This document shows, in pieces, positions 12,384 through 24,898 of a stretch of 64,000 nucleotides of DNA; position 1 is the first letter of the stretch; each line of letters starts with the position of its first letter. The notes under the pieces were generated by a model. It was not told where the DNA came from. It was given only the letters and a program-made list of their open reading frames with translations, and searched no databases. This DNA is from Artemisia argyi (taxonomy: Eukaryota > Streptophyta > Magnoliopsida > Asterales > Asteraceae). The DNA lies in assembly GCA_030686995.1 (NCBI GenBank), contig CM060697.1, positions 100,144,147-100,208,146 on the forward strand. The letters run 5' to 3'. Position numbers and translations under genes: made by a program.

Positions 12384-14414
12384 TCAAACACTGAAAAACT
12401 GTTCCAAGGATGAAGAACTGAATACATTAGAAGCAATTCGCTCGGGTTTGACTGTCGAGATGTGAAGCTGATACTTGATGAACCTCTGTGATCACAGAAT
12501 AAAGAAAATGAAAACTATAATAGGTCATTATCAGCCTTGTTAAAGTGAGCAGATGCACGACACAAACGTAATTATTATTTGACATACAAAATCTAACAAA
12601 ATAATAAGCACATGATAACATTAAAGACTAAAAGAAGCAAGAATTGACTTTTAAAATGCTGTTGTGTTCTTAGTTGTCCTTTTGGCGCAAGTTTTGCATT
12701 TTTACCACATCTTTAAAGAGAAAACATAGCACAACTTAAATTGAGTTATGTCAACTATTTTGAGGTAAAATTTGTCTAAAGCATTTCATTTTATCTAGTG
12801 TAGTTTGTTTTCAAGACCAGTGTCGAATATAATGGTTACAGATATTAATCACTCTTTTGTAATCATTAACCTGGTTTCAATAGAAGTTATGGAAAGATTG
12901 TTGATTTGGATTCTAGTTGAGTCAGGCTAGAACAAACTAAATTTGTGACATATTTGGATGAGCTAACATTATAATATATGCATTAGAGTTCACAAATAAA
13001 CTAATGTCCATTCCGTTTGTCCCACACTCCTATAACATAGGCCTACATGGCTAAATATCTATTTAACGAACATGTCGCTTAATTCATCACTTGGTAGGAG
13101 CATGGGCGCAGCTACATAGGGGCCGGGGGGGCGCCCGAGCCCCCGAAATTTTTTTGCGATGTAGGGGGTATATAGTTTTCGTGTAGAAAAATTTCGGTAT
13201 ATTCGGTTTCGACCCCCCAAAATTTCGGTATTACCCGAAAAATAGCGTTAGGAAGAAAAAAAATTTAGATCCCGACCCCCCACTGAAAATTTTCTAGCTT
13301 CGCCACTGGGTAGGACATCAACCAATTACGTCACTTTACTTCAAGTGGAAGTGTAGTCCACAATTTGGAACACTGTTTGCGCCTAGATTTTTTGGATGCT
13401 ATCAAGAAATTTCTTTGAGTGATAGTCCCCCCATATAATGTGGGTTAAGGGTGAGCAAACGGACCGGACCGACCGACAAAACCGACCGGACCGGACCGAC
13501 CACATTCGGTCCGGTCTCGGTCTAGGGATTTTCATAATTTCGGTCTCGGTCCGGCTTAAAAACCGGACATTTAACCTATTTGGACCGAGACCGGACCGGA
13601 CCGAACCGGACCGACCACATTCGGTCCGGTCTCGGTCTAGGTTTTTTGCCGGATTCGGTCTCGGTCCGGTCAGGTTTTTGTCGGTCCGGTCCGGTTTTTG
13701 GACCGTGAGCACCCCTAATGTGGGTTACAGGTGGAAAGATAGGAGATCGAGAGGGTTATGTAACACATCAAAATTGGTTCGGTCATAACAGGCCATCTTT
13801 TAGTACGGGCCAGGCCATTTAGGTTGACACACAAACGCTTTTTTGTTCAAATTTTTAGAGAAAATATCAATAATTTGTGCGTTAATGAAGTAGGACAGCG
13901 GAAGGCTTAGTTTACAAACACGTTGTAAACAGGTTAATTGCAAACGCAAGAATAACCTTGGTTGAAATTTGGCTCACTAGGAACACAACATAGAAACGTG
14001 GAACACGAATCCAGAAAATAAAGTTGAATAATATTGAATAGAATGCATTACAATGTGCTGGAATTTAGTTTATATAGACCTAAGAATCCTAAACCGACTC
14101 AAACAAAGTTTCCTAATAGAATAATAATCCTAATCAAACAAGTAAAGATAAACCTAAAATATAACTAGACTCAAGATAAATCCTAATTTACTTCCAACTA
14201 ATCTTCCAGATTATTCTTTATTCTTTTTCAGTTTTGGTCCTCCATCAGTTAATCACCCCAAAAAAAATTGCTATAAGAATATTGGTCTAAATATTGGAAA
14301 TAAAACAAAGGAGATGTATGCATTAAAAAAGAACTTTGAGTGACTTTCAACCCATTGGGTACATTCTCTTTTTAGCTAGAAAATTTTCTTTTACGATGTT
14401 ATAAGACACACACA

Positions 14415-14467
<53 letters not shown>

Positions 14468-17400
14468 GAATCTACAACATGATAACTAATAAACTTCCAT
14501 GATGTGTATTGCAAAGTTCTGGCCATATACAGTTATACACATTACTACCTTGTATAGTTGCATCATGGGAAAATTGTTGAGTACCCCTCAAAGTAGTCAA
14601 TTTCTACAAAGTAAAAACAAACCCCTGAAGTCTACCAAGGGAACCTACGTACTTCAAGTCAATAGTCACCTCCTTTCACCATGATAGAATATAGGGAATA
14701 ACTCAAATATTACCCCCTCCCGTCCTTTTTCTTATTATGGTGACTAGAGCTATAAAAACCTCTTTTAGTTGCATAATCAGATTACCATAAATCAATGCTA
14801 ACATTTCATAATTAATGTTACTTGACTTAAAAAGTGTGTAAATGTACATACCGCCAACTGTGTACTAATTTCTCGACTCGAGTCTATATGCCAATCAGGC
14901 TCCAACTGCCGAACAAACGACGTTCTTCCAATCTCTGTGCTACAAAATAGAACCTGCAATTGCACTTTGATTAGAGATATGCATCCTAGAGTAAAAATAC
15001 TTTTTGCCATTGATGATTGCATGTAATGCTTCCTCATGCCTAATAACCCTTTATATTGACACATGTAATGCCCTTAACCTTCTTGCTATCAACTACTAAA
15101 TGATCATAATTACAGAACTCTCTCCCCGGCTTTGTTTGAATTTTCAGGTTCAAAGACAGACTCTAGCTATGGTACATGGAGTAGAATAGGATTATAAATA
15201 CTGGTTATCAATTGGTTTTACCTTGTCTTTGACCAAGCCACCTGATGTAAAGATCCCAGCATTTTCCAATGCCGTTAAAACCTTTTTCTACAAATAGAAA
15301 GAAGCAACAATTAGCTGACGAAAGCACAAGAAATTGACAGCAAGAAGAAAAAAAAATCAACAAAAGGAATGTTGCAATGGTATCTAGTTGGTCAGCTAAA
15401 GCATACATAATGTGATGAAATACATGTAGACTTAGATTGTATAGTATATCTATCACTATTTCCCAAGTATCGGATCCATTAACTCAAGAATACATGATGA
15501 TGAACCACAATAAACAAGTAAAGATATACTAAAATATGACAAGCTGATACATACTTCGCTTTCATCATCCAGAATTGTTTCCATGAGATAAAGGTCACAG
15601 AATTTTGTGATCTCTAGCAGTATATCCAAAACAGAGGATCTCACTGTTGCTTTGTTCTGCAAGATACAACTAGTTAAGTGAGTCACTTTCCAAAAGCAAT
15701 ATGTGGACGGGGCTAAAAATTGGCGGGTAATGGATTCAGGTTGAAAGGTGTCTTTTTTCAATAGTGGATAAAATGGGGCTGGTCGCATTGACCAGCAACG
15801 ACTTTGTTGTCTATGACTATGTAGACGATGAAAGCATTTATTATGATTACAAAAACACTATTATTACAGAAATATTTTGATCTTCGTATAAAATGATGTC
15901 CATAAAGTTAATGAGTTGAAATTGACACCTCTAGAAATATGTGTGAATAAAACACTAACAAGAAAAGAACCACGACCTGAAGCTCTTCCGGAGTAGTTTC
16001 TTCAAGTATGACCCCAAGCAAACGGCAAGTTACCTTCATAAAATATCATGAAAACAGTTATATGTTAGAGATGATTATAAACAATTACTTTATCTTATAT
16101 TATATCTTTTCACTGGAATTCCTACTTGAATGGTTTGATAGGCGTCAAGCATCTAATAAATAAACTTTGTATGATACTACACACACAAGTGAAATTGTGT
16201 TATGCAGAGTAATTTGATTAAAAAAACCTACGAAATCCACATGAAAGAACTCAAACAAGGTTTTTTGTCGATATTAGGTCAAAGTAGTAATGAACTAATG
16301 ATCGGCCCATAAAATAACATATCCAGTAGTCAATACATACAAACAATTTTAGACTGTCGGTAACCATTCCCAAGGTTAGATCAAATTCAGAGTTCAACAA
16401 ATGATATAGTGTTCACAATTTAACCAGAAGGTTTAAAGCGTCATAAAAAGGCAAAGAGTGAGATAAAAAGAAGTCAAGTGTAAATTGCACATAACTTTTA
16501 ATTTGACGAGGAAAATGGAATTTTATAGCACCCAAGGGGAATTTCTAAGAAAGTAAGAAGAACTCCGAAGGAAAAACAAAACACATAGGGATAGCCATGT
16601 GTAGCAGATAACGGGCATAGTTCGTCCCTGGGTATGTATATTGTCTAACGTTTGCTAAAGGAAGAATTTAGATGCCCCGACTTATTTGACAAGGATGTAT
16701 GTTGTCTACCAACTCTTATTATTATTTCTTCTTTACATCACACGTGCAGCCCCAACTCAATTACTGCATGTACTTATGTGTGGGGGATCTTGATGAAACT
16801 TAAGAAGTACCCAAGTGTGTATGAATAACCTGACAGGTATGTATGGATTTAGCTAACAAGAGATGACTTGTACTCTTTTTTTTCTTCAATAAACTAAATT
16901 GTTTTCTTATCCACTTTATATTTCCCAAAATGTTAATTAACTCTGCTTCCAAATCATTTAAACTGAAACCGAGGAAGAAATATATTAAGATGAATGAAGA
17001 AACATTGGCTTGGGGACAAGAGTGTGGAGTGCCACTTGACTAAGTGTATATTTTATGTGTTTACTCTAAGAATACCACTTTTACAAGAACCAAACAATAA
17101 CATGTTAATGCTAGTAAGCCAAGGTAAGCAAGGAAAGACTAGTAGGATCAAACTGTGGCCATAAATCTCTCTTGGCATGTACAAAAATTGGCTGCTTTAG
17201 ACCTATATCATATGTATCACCAAGTTCTTAAGCTCATTTTAAATTTTGTGGGCCAAATTTTCATGTCACGCAGAATTCATAGATCCAAATGATCTCAAAT
17301 GCATTTTAAGAGAACCATGTTTCTTTTCTAAATAAGTGAGCTGTGAGATTGCATCATTTTACAAATACAAAAAGGATGGATATAAAGTGGTAGCACATCA

Positions 17401-20400
17401 AGCACTGATTTCCTATCTTATTGAGCAAGAAACAAAAATATATGCACACACATATGTGTAGATCAGATGATTCTATGATATCAAAAGCATACCTTCCTTC
17501 CATCGCTTAATCTTTGTCTGACTATTTGTCCTAAAGTAGGCTGCAGCAACAATACAAGCATTAAGTAAAAAAGACCACCACGCCACCATCGTTTTATAAA
17601 TTTAATATATTAAACTTTCAACATACCTTTACAGGCTGAAAGAACTCATCAATAACAGTTTGCGCTCTTGAATCTTCAGAAGATGAACTAACGTTAGAAG
17701 GAAACACATTTGCATCTGGATGAGTATGAACTCCAGAACTACTGGCTCCAGGAGCTTGACGTTTAGGTTGTCTTCTTCGCGGTACAGCGGGTGTTCGTAA
17801 CAGTCTCCATGTGAAGATTACTGCAACAGCAAGTCCCGCTACAGCCCAAACAGACCGTATATCCTGCAATCAGATTTCAGTATGTTAAAATTTTTGTTTG
17901 GTTAAAAACTACAAAAACAAAATGAAAGTGATCACCAGCAAACAAGTAGACACAGACACAGAAATGACAAGCTTATCCATTACAAAGCATCAGCAGAAGA
18001 AAAACTGTGTACCGGTTGATGGTGATATTGTACTAATTGCAAAGGCGGTATGCAATGGAAATAAATAAAGAAGGCTATATTAAAATGATGAAATCCCCAA
18101 TACTGCAAAAACAGAATATAGAAATTCACTGCTGAACAGCTAAACCAAACTCAATGGATGTCATAACGATTTGCATAGCAACCACTTCGTTTTTCCCATA
18201 AAAATTGCAACATTTCCTTCGCTTGCAAAGATCTGAAGTCAAAGTTGACTATTTCATCAATTGTCCATTATTGAGACGACAAAAATTAAACGATGCCAAT
18301 GATAAGGCGAATAAATTTCATTTTTTGGTCTGCATTAAAGGAAGATCGACATATAGGCAGATACTTTACAGGATATGTCATGTGAAACATTGTAACTTTT
18401 ATAGAGACCGTATGTCTAGACTCTCTTCAATTCTAACCCCGACTCATGTACTCTAACTTCTTTTTGGCTTACACCTTTTGACTAGATGTGCATTGCTGGT
18501 TATATTATTCAAAGTGATTATCAGCTAGCTGAAAATCAAAGACATCACAAAACGCAGACGAATTGAGAAAGCATGATGTATGATCTGACACTTTGATACA
18601 AATCATTTGTGCCTAGCGAGATACTACTCTATGCTTCCTAATCTCCTATAAAAACTAAGATGTTTGACCTCACTAAAAGAAGTGTTCGGCCACTGCTCTA
18701 ATGTACCAACGTCCCATCAATGATTTAAACAGGGGGGCTTTTTTACAAAAACACTACCATTAAGTAATTTAAATTGAGAAGTGATTGGCATGCCTAAATG
18801 GCATGCCTAATTACATGCCTAACAAGCATCATTTGACACATGTAAAAATTAAAGGCTAGGATGTGGAAAGAGAAAATGTACATCTTATGTGTCAAATTTT
18901 GAGTGAATTAGGCATAAAATTAGTCATGCCATTTAGGCATGACAATCATTTTCCATTTAAATTATAACACCAGACACAAAATATATTTTAGCTTGAGATT
19001 TTAATTTTGACGGAACACCTGAAATAATAAAATTGCAACCACCGCCAAGGTGGCCGAGTGATGGTGTCCTCACAAGAGGTCTCAGGTTCAAACCTCACGT
19101 GGTACACATCTTGGGGTGGCTAGGGAAAGGGTCGGGAATGGCTGGGGATACCCAGGTTAGGCGACTTACATATGAATCAAGGACTCGCCCTTCCCGAATC
19201 TAAAGAGGAAAAACCTCATCCTTTTACCCAAAATATATAGAACTGCAGCAGTTTTCATGACAGAGAGAAAGTTAACACATACGTGCAAAGATATTAATGC
19301 AAACATAACTTTCCGACTTTAGTTTAACATGAATAGGAATGAGAAGGATCAAGAAAATGTAATAGATCAAAACAACAATTGGCTTTCTATATATGATGGC
19401 TGACGAAGATGATGCAATTTTCTTGGGACACCAGGATACATCAAAAGCAACTCAAAAGGTAACATATTCGTGCAAAGAGATTTGTGCCTAGTTTAGCCTG
19501 CCATGAATGTGAATAAGGAGGACCAACCAGATCTTGAAAAAATAACTTTTAGACCAACTAGTATCATGCCGCATGTTTAGATCTACATGGTATTAACTAT
19601 TAATGTAAGTTTTTTGTCAGCTTGCCAAAGGACAATCCACCCATTAAAACATGAGTATATACACGGTAATAATTCTTGATAGAACTAAGGTATGCTGAAT
19701 AGATCCAGTTTGAATGTTATAAAAAGGTTTGAATTTTACACAGATAAGCATAAGGGATTAAGGGATATGTGCTATAAGTCAAATTACTAAATCTAAACTA
19801 ACGACATCATTATTCTACCTTCCGATTCATGAATCAGGGACAGCGATGCTGCTAGGGTGACTGAGGCAGTGGGGGATGGCGGTGTTGATGACAGATGGCG
19901 TCGAAAGTGGTCACTGAATTAGTGGTTGGTGAGAGCAAGGGTGGTGTCGGCCGTGCGTTTTTATCAGATAGGTATTACGAGAAGTTATTAAAAGCTAAGG
20001 AGTCAAGTATTTTTATTTTTTTAATAGTGGGAATTGCATATATATCCCTCCAAAGGTGAATAATTGCATATATATCCTTGGTACAAGTTTTTAATATTAA
20101 GGACATTTTTACCTCTTAATAACTTTTAAAAAACAACCAGTCTACTTGACAGTATCTTGTTTCGCTCTATACATAAGACCTCAAAAGTTGCTTTTTCAGA
20201 AAAACAAACACCACCTAAAACAATATACCATGTGGAGACAATGTCATGTATAATTAACAGGGATGCATAAAAAGCCACGCGCCTCAACTTGCTTCGGTTG
20301 TGACCCAAGCTTAAATACCCTAATTTCTTTAGGCCAGACACTTCCAATTATATGTGCATTGTTGGTAATGATATTCCAGGTGATTTTTAGTAAAAGGTCG

Positions 20401-21846
20401 AAGAGATTGTATATCCTAGATGATTAGCATTTTGTGTAAGTGCCACTCGATGCTTGTTAAAACTTAGGCTCCTAGCAGATGCAACTCTACACATTCTATA
20501 AATAATTGCAATGTTTGACCTTAATCAAATGCGGAACAATTGCTAAACATGTCCAAAATATCCAACAATGATATAAACGTGGTAACTTTACTAACTGAAA
20601 TAAATACCATCAAATAATTCTAATTATGACGACAGTACATAAGTAATTTTAGCTTAAAAATTAATCAAAACCAAAAATGTAGCAATTTTCACGGGAACCC
20701 GAAATAATAGAATTGTAGCAACTTTCATCAGGCTATCAGAGGAAGGGAGTTATCAAAATCAGATGAAAAGGTAACACACATGTCCAAGAAGAGTAACGTA
20801 ACCATGAATTGCATACTTTAATTTGACAAGAATGTAAATGCGAAGTATCAAGAAAATCAATTAGATCAAAACAATGAATGGCTTTCTATATACGATTGCA
20901 GAACTACTAGAGAAGAAAATGCTCTTTAACAAAAAGAAACAACTTTTAGACCAACAAGTAACAAGTGGCGTCTTTATATCTTTCAGGTTCCAACAACAAT
21001 TCTTGATAGCTAACCAAAGGTATTATTTCAAATTGGCTAATCATCTGGAGCATACTCTATATATCGAGAAAGTCGGTACAATCTATATATCTCTTGATAC
21101 AATTAACCTACGGTTATCATATTTTCTTACAATTCATATCTTGTTTCAATACTTTAAAGTTTAAAATAGTATACGTATAACATAGTAAACCTAATTCAAC
21201 CATTTTCAATATAATTACACCAACTTAAACACATAAATTTTCCAAGATTCAACCGAAAGTCCGCCTGCTTATACCTACAACACACTAACGACAAGTCTTG
21301 TTATCTAACCAACGCTATCTCATCAATTTGACTAATCGTCTATCCGGGGGGGATTTTAAGGCGAAAACGCGAGCACTTGCAGATTCCCATTTCCCTCCTC
21401 CTTACAGCTAAAGCAAGCACACGGGCACTAAACTCATCATCTATCACTAATACAGTTATCGGAAATTCCAAAAGTTCGCATCTTTTTCGATATTTTTCAG
21501 TAAAATTTAACCCTAATTCCATCAATTTGAGTATTTGACTAATCATCTATCCGGGGATGTTAAGGCAAAAACACGGGCACTTGCAGATTCCGGGCAAACA
21601 CGCGGTCACTTAACTAATCACCTAATCCTAAAAGTTGGCATCTTTTTCACTATATCAATACAAATTACATCATAAACAGCTAAACAAACAAAACCCACAA
21701 CTAATCTTGAAACAAACATTTAATCAAACACTTGGAATGCAAAAAAGAATGAAAATTTAGACCTGGGTATTAAGAATCTTGGAAGATAAAAAAGCCCCGA
21801 TTTTTTTAACAAGCTGCATAAAATCTTCCTTTGAATACTCACCCAT
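12384..21846 (-). CDS. PEX22: PEX22, peroxisome biogenesis protein 22 (PEX4 anchor), complete
   Basis: Eight exons on the minus strand: 21846-21763, 17863-17627, 17540-17493, 16033-15977, 15656-15555, 15287-15222, 14953-14852, 12485-12384. All splice in phase 0 and give 265 residues, close to the Arabidopsis protein length as I recall it. The N-terminal part holds one membrane helix (VWAVAGLAVAVIFTW, about residues 33-47) followed by a basic stretch (PRRRQPKRQ). The C-terminal soluble domain has FFQPVKPTLGQIVRQ, TCRLLGVILEE, ATVRSSVLDILLEI, EIGRTSFVRQLEPDW and a terminal SLEQFFSV. In plants PEX22 sits in the peroxisomal membrane and recruits the E2 enzyme PEX4 for recycling of the import receptor PEX5. 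Intron 1 (3.9 kb) and intron 7 (2.4 kb) are enlarged by repeats. All eight exons are open. Confidence 0.95.
13101..13308. mobile_element. hAT-like MITE with near-perfect 8-bp target duplication
   Basis: The left end CATGGGCGCAGCTA pairs with the inverse of the right end TAGCTTCGCCACTG. Flanks are GGTAGGAG and GGTAGGAC, eight bases with one mismatch. The body carries CCCCCGAAATTT and TTTCGG tracts in both orientations. It lies in PEX22 intron 7. Confidence 0.7.
13448..13715. mobile_element. GC-rich inverted-repeat MITE (GGTGAGCA ends) with 12-bp direct repeats
   Basis: Termini AGGGTGAGCAAACGG and CCGTGAGCACCCC are inverted. The 12-mer TAATGTGGGTTA flanks both sides (13436-13447 and 13716-13727). 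The interior is built from GGTCCGGT / ACCGGACC words in both orientations and can fold extensively. The perfect flanks suggest a recent insertion. The length of the duplication does not fit a standard superfamily, so one or more bases could belong to the element. Confidence 0.72.
14406..14466 (+). repeat. (AC)n followed by poly(A)
   Basis: Simple repeat in PEX22 intron 7: about 11 AC units and then about 38 A. Confidence 0.9.
18776..18954. mobile_element. MULE-type MITE, 179 bp, 9-bp target duplication
   Basis: Inverted ends are GAGAAGTGATTGGCATGCC and the inverse of GGCATGACAATCATTTTCC. The 9-mer ATTTAAATT lies on both sides (18767-18775 and 18955-18963). GGCATG repeats occur near both ends. 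The diverged duplicate at about 20620 lacks the element, consistent with insertion after the duplication. Confidence 0.78.
19040..19235 (+). mobile_element. tRNA-derived SINE
   Basis: The 5' part looks like a tRNA gene: an A-box-like AAGGTGGCCGAGTGATGG and a B-box GGTTCAAACCTC about 35 bp further on. The following body (CTTGGGGTGGCTAGGG, ACTCGCCCTTCCCGAATC) is not tRNA. Comparison with the empty copy near 20705 places the insertion between AATTGCAAC and AACTGCAGC, which look like a decayed target duplication. It lies in PEX22 intron 1, antisense to the gene. Confidence 0.72.
20343..20960. repeat. Old intra-intron duplication, copy 2 (PEX22 intron 1)
   Basis: Diverged partner of 18466-19560, without the MITE and SINE. 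The small open frame 20874-21164 inside it shows no recognisable protein and is not called as a gene. Confidence 0.7.
21320..21655. repeat. Diverged tandem duplication in PEX22 intron 1
   Basis: Two copies (about 21320-21520 and 21525-21655) share GACTAATC(G/A)TCTATCCGGGG, CACTTGCAGATTCC and GGCATCTTTTTC / CGCATCTTTTTC blocks. Confidence 0.65.
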
Positions 21847-22070
21847 ACCGATTATTATTCTTGTTTTTAAGAAGAGTTGTTTAACAAGATCTTTAATTTT
21901 TCATCATATTTAATGAAAGGGTTTCTGGGATTTGTTTGATTGATGATACAAAGAAAGATTCTTTTGATAGTTTTTGGGGCTTTGAAAACTCTGTATAATG
22001 TAAAAAGTCAAAAAGTCAAAATTACTTTTTTATTTTTTAATTTAAAATGTTTTTAACGTTTTTTAACACA
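21847..22070 (-). promoter_or_regulatory. Remaining 5' flank of PEX22 before the Helitron nest
   Basis: Only about 224 bp of sequence separate the PEX22 start codon from the first Helitron base. It is AT-rich and should hold the 5' UTR and core promoter. I could not assign a TATA box with confidence. More distal promoter sequence, if any existed, is now beyond 52826. Confidence 0.4.
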
Positions 22071-22149
22071 TCTATATCTTACTACTAGCTTAAAGACCCG
22101 TTGACACCGGGTTATTTTGTAAAGAAATAGAGAAAAATGAGATGATAAG

Positions 22150-22740
22150 AAAAACAATAATGTAAACTTGTTCCATTAATAATATCAAATAAATAATGAC
22201 ATAATTTTGGAAGGTTGGATGACGATAAATGACGATTTAGAGTAATAAATGTCCATTACGATGTTGTGTCCAAATCTGAGCATTAGATACGATAATACGT
22301 GATTTATTTGATAAACAGGTAGATACGATAAACAAATTAGTTTGTAAATACTAAACATGTTTCATTAATATGTGAAAGAAACAGTGAGATATTAGATAAA
22401 TTATTAGACAATCAATTGAGTTTGTAACAATAAAAATAACAAACATCGATGTCATTGTCGGCTCCAAAATTGACGGTCTTGAATAGCAAATGACGTATGT
22501 GAGCGCTAATCAATTTGATAGCCATATGAAAATGAGATATTAAGTAAACAACAAATGTAAACGTGTTCCATTAATATATGAAAGAAACAATGAGATACTA
22601 CGGGAATTATAAGTGAATGAATACAGGTTGTAACAATCAAACTAATAAACGTCCATTTGTTACCCAAGTCAAATTTGATTGTCTTGAATAGCAAATGACG
22701 TATGTGAGTGTTAATCAATTTAATAGCCAATATCAATTTC
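22150..22740. repeat. Tandem units of about 200 bp near the Helitron 3' end
   Basis: Repeated blocks include TTCCATTAAT with GAAAGAAACA(A/G)TGAGATA (22359, 22557; partial at 22165) and TCTTGAATAGCAAATGACG with TATGTGAG(T/C) (22475, 22683). A GAGCATTAGATAC(G/C)ATAATACG block at 22277 is shared with 24628, so this family also flanks the far side of the small 111-aa gene. Confidence 0.7.
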
Positions 22741-23654
22741 GTGAACTCCTAATAGTCAATAGAAAATGTAATCAAAAGTTTATGCGTACTAAACTCAACT
22801 GAAAATAAAGAAAGTATACTCAACTAAAATCATAAAGGTATCCATGAGTGTTTCGTCACAAATATTGAAATTATTTATTTAGGAGTTATGTGTGTTAATA
22901 AAGTAAAAAAATGATATAAAACATGTCCTAAGCAACAGATTTTAACAATTCGAACATGTAAAGAAATATTATAAGTTTAAAACTTTGAGACAAAGTTTAC
23001 ATAAATCTTTTTTTTCAAAAATCGATAAAACATTTTGAAAGCGTCATTGTTTGACTATTTTTTTAATCAGTAAAGGTTGTTTTTTAAGCTTATATGTTAG
23101 CCTTATGAGTTATGCGCCTATATGATGTTTGAGAAGCTCATTAGCTCATTTGTAATGCCGCTTGAGCTTGTGAAATTGGATAACCAATAAGGTCAAGTGA
23201 ATAAATTCAAATCAAGTATGAGAAGCTCGTTAGCTCATCATAAGCAATAACTTCAATTAAAACTTTAGAACATACATTGTAAACAATCATATGGTCTACC
23301 AACATATGCTTGTTGCTTAAATGTAAATTTGATATGTAAGTGAATGAATGGATTAAGTGTTTATCATCAAAAAAGAATGACATGTTGTAGGATATGAAAG
23401 TCAAATTAATCATCTTTTATTTCTAATTGCACTAACAATTTATTTATATATTTTGGTAATGAATTTGATAAATAGTAAAACAAATATGCAAGTATATATG
23501 AATTTAAAACATCACAACATTCCATTCAACTAATGTGTGTGATTATAGAAATGAAGAATAACAAAAAAAATGGATAAAAACTTAAGGATTTTTCATTAAC
23601 ATCATTGATGAAAATCGAAAGTACATGAAAATAAAAACTACATATACTTAAAAC

Positions 23655-24203
23655 TTAATCATCTAATTTCGGGGATTTCTCCATGTCAAAGGCCAAGTGT
23701 GCTTCTTTGTAAGACAATCCATCCAAGGAAACATCGATGGACTCATCTTCCTCATGAGCAACTAAAGCCTTGCCCCGAGAAAACTCTTTCTTATCTTTAG
23801 CAAGCAGAACTTTTGCTTTCTTGGCTGCCTTTTTCTTCCTTTCATCATGAAGCCACTGCAACAAAGCATTGATATCCAATTCTTCTTCTTGACCTACACA
23901 TAATATACGCTTATTAAAGACTAAAAAGTTAAAATGTGTATTAGAAATTAAGCATGGCAATTTCTTAGTATTATTATCGAAAAGAAATGATCAGAAATGC
24001 GTTGAAAAAACATTACCTTCTGCTCCATGGCTGGAAGACGGCCCATGAACATGCTTGTTTCTGAAATAAAAGTAGCATGGGATTAGTAATATATACAACT
24101 TTATGAAAAATATTAACGAAAATCTGTACATAACGAATGTATGAACATACTTGGATTTTTTGTTAGTTGAAGAACCTCTCGATCTCTTTTTGTTTCCTGA
24201 CAT
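23655..24203 (-). CDS. Small Helitron-borne protein, 111 aa, three exons, unknown function
   Basis: Exons 24203-24151, 24060-24017 and 23893-23655 splice in phase and give 111 residues. The N-terminus is basic (MSGNKKRSRGSSTNKKSK) and could act as a nuclear signal. The last exon starts with EEELDINALLQWLHDERKKK, a likely amphipathic helix, and continues lysine-rich before an acidic region (HEEDESIDVSLDGLS). I recognise no domain. It lies on the same strand as and just downstream of RepHel. The LD---LL-WL pattern at the start of its final exon recurs in the 141-aa gene at 33161-33657, also right after the last intron. The reading frame is intact, which supports it as a real gene. Function unknown. 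Confidence 0.6.
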
Positions 24204-24619
24204 TGTTGATGATATTTTTTTGCAGGTTTTCATGATAACGAATGGTTAGTGATGTTTGATTCATTGGAAGGCGTTTTATAAAGAGATGGTAATTGGAATT
24301 CAAATCGGTTTTTTGATATGAGTTAATGATGGAAACGATTTGTGTTTCCAAAATGTAGATGTGAAATCATAATCATTGGAGGGAATTTTGGAAGACTAAA
24401 AAATCATTTAATGGTTTTTTTTAAAGCTTTAATTGTCTACAATTTAGTTTCCAAAATTTAAATGTGAAATGATTAATTCTTTTGATACATGTGTTGTTGT
24501 ATATTAAGTTTGTAATTACATAAATAATGACTTCAAGGCTTGTACTAAATCCATGGTTTTTATACACTTTAACATTGTATAAATTCTACTTATAAACAAT
24601 GATTGAAAGAAACATGGTT

Positions 24620-24815
24620 GGCGAAATATGAGCATTAGATACCATAATACGTAATCTATTCAATAAACGTATGCATACAATAAACAACTTAGTTTGTAAA
24701 TAGTAAGAAAAAATACGTGCAAGAATCATATTGTTAATCCTTGATTTATTCGATAAACAGGTAGATACAATAAACAACTTAGTTTGTAAATAGTAAGCAA
24801 ATAAACGTGCATGAA
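24620..24815. repeat. Two tandem copies of a Helitron-internal repeat
   Basis: ACAATAAACAACTTAGTTTG followed by TAAATAGTAAG occurs twice (about 24674 and 24767), each preceded by CGATAAAC or CAATAAAC words. A third, related copy is at about 22320-22345. Confidence 0.75.
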
Positions 24816-24898
24816 TCATATTGTTCACCAGTTACATACAATTATAATACAACAATGAGTATACTGATGATATAAAATGAATACACAGATAACCTTGT

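Larger units (their letters stand above)
18466..19560. repeat. Old intra-intron duplication, copy 1 (PEX22 intron 1), interrupted by a MITE and a SINE
   Basis: Matches about 20343-20960 in the same order: GTGCATTG(C/T)TGGT; ATGTTTGACCT; CAATGAT(T/A)TAAAC; TTTTAGCTT; GAAATAATA(A/G)AATTG; AGAT CAAAACAA and TGGCTTTCTATATA. Copy 1 carries two extra blocks (18776-18954 and about 19040-19235) that are absent from copy 2, so copy 2 acts as an empty-site reference. Confidence 0.72.

Noticed and set aside
13383..13788. Two open frames of about 110 aa on opposite strands
   Set aside because: They translate GGTCCGGT-type repeats of an inverted-repeat MITE; both strands are open because of low-complexity sequence.
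18205..18456. 83-aa open frame in PEX22 intron 1
   Set aside because: No recognisable protein, no splice logic, and it sits within a large intron opposite to the gene.
19045..19125. Functional tRNA gene
   Set aside because: A- and B-box-like sequences are present but there is no foldable acceptor stem, and the sequence continues into a SINE body.
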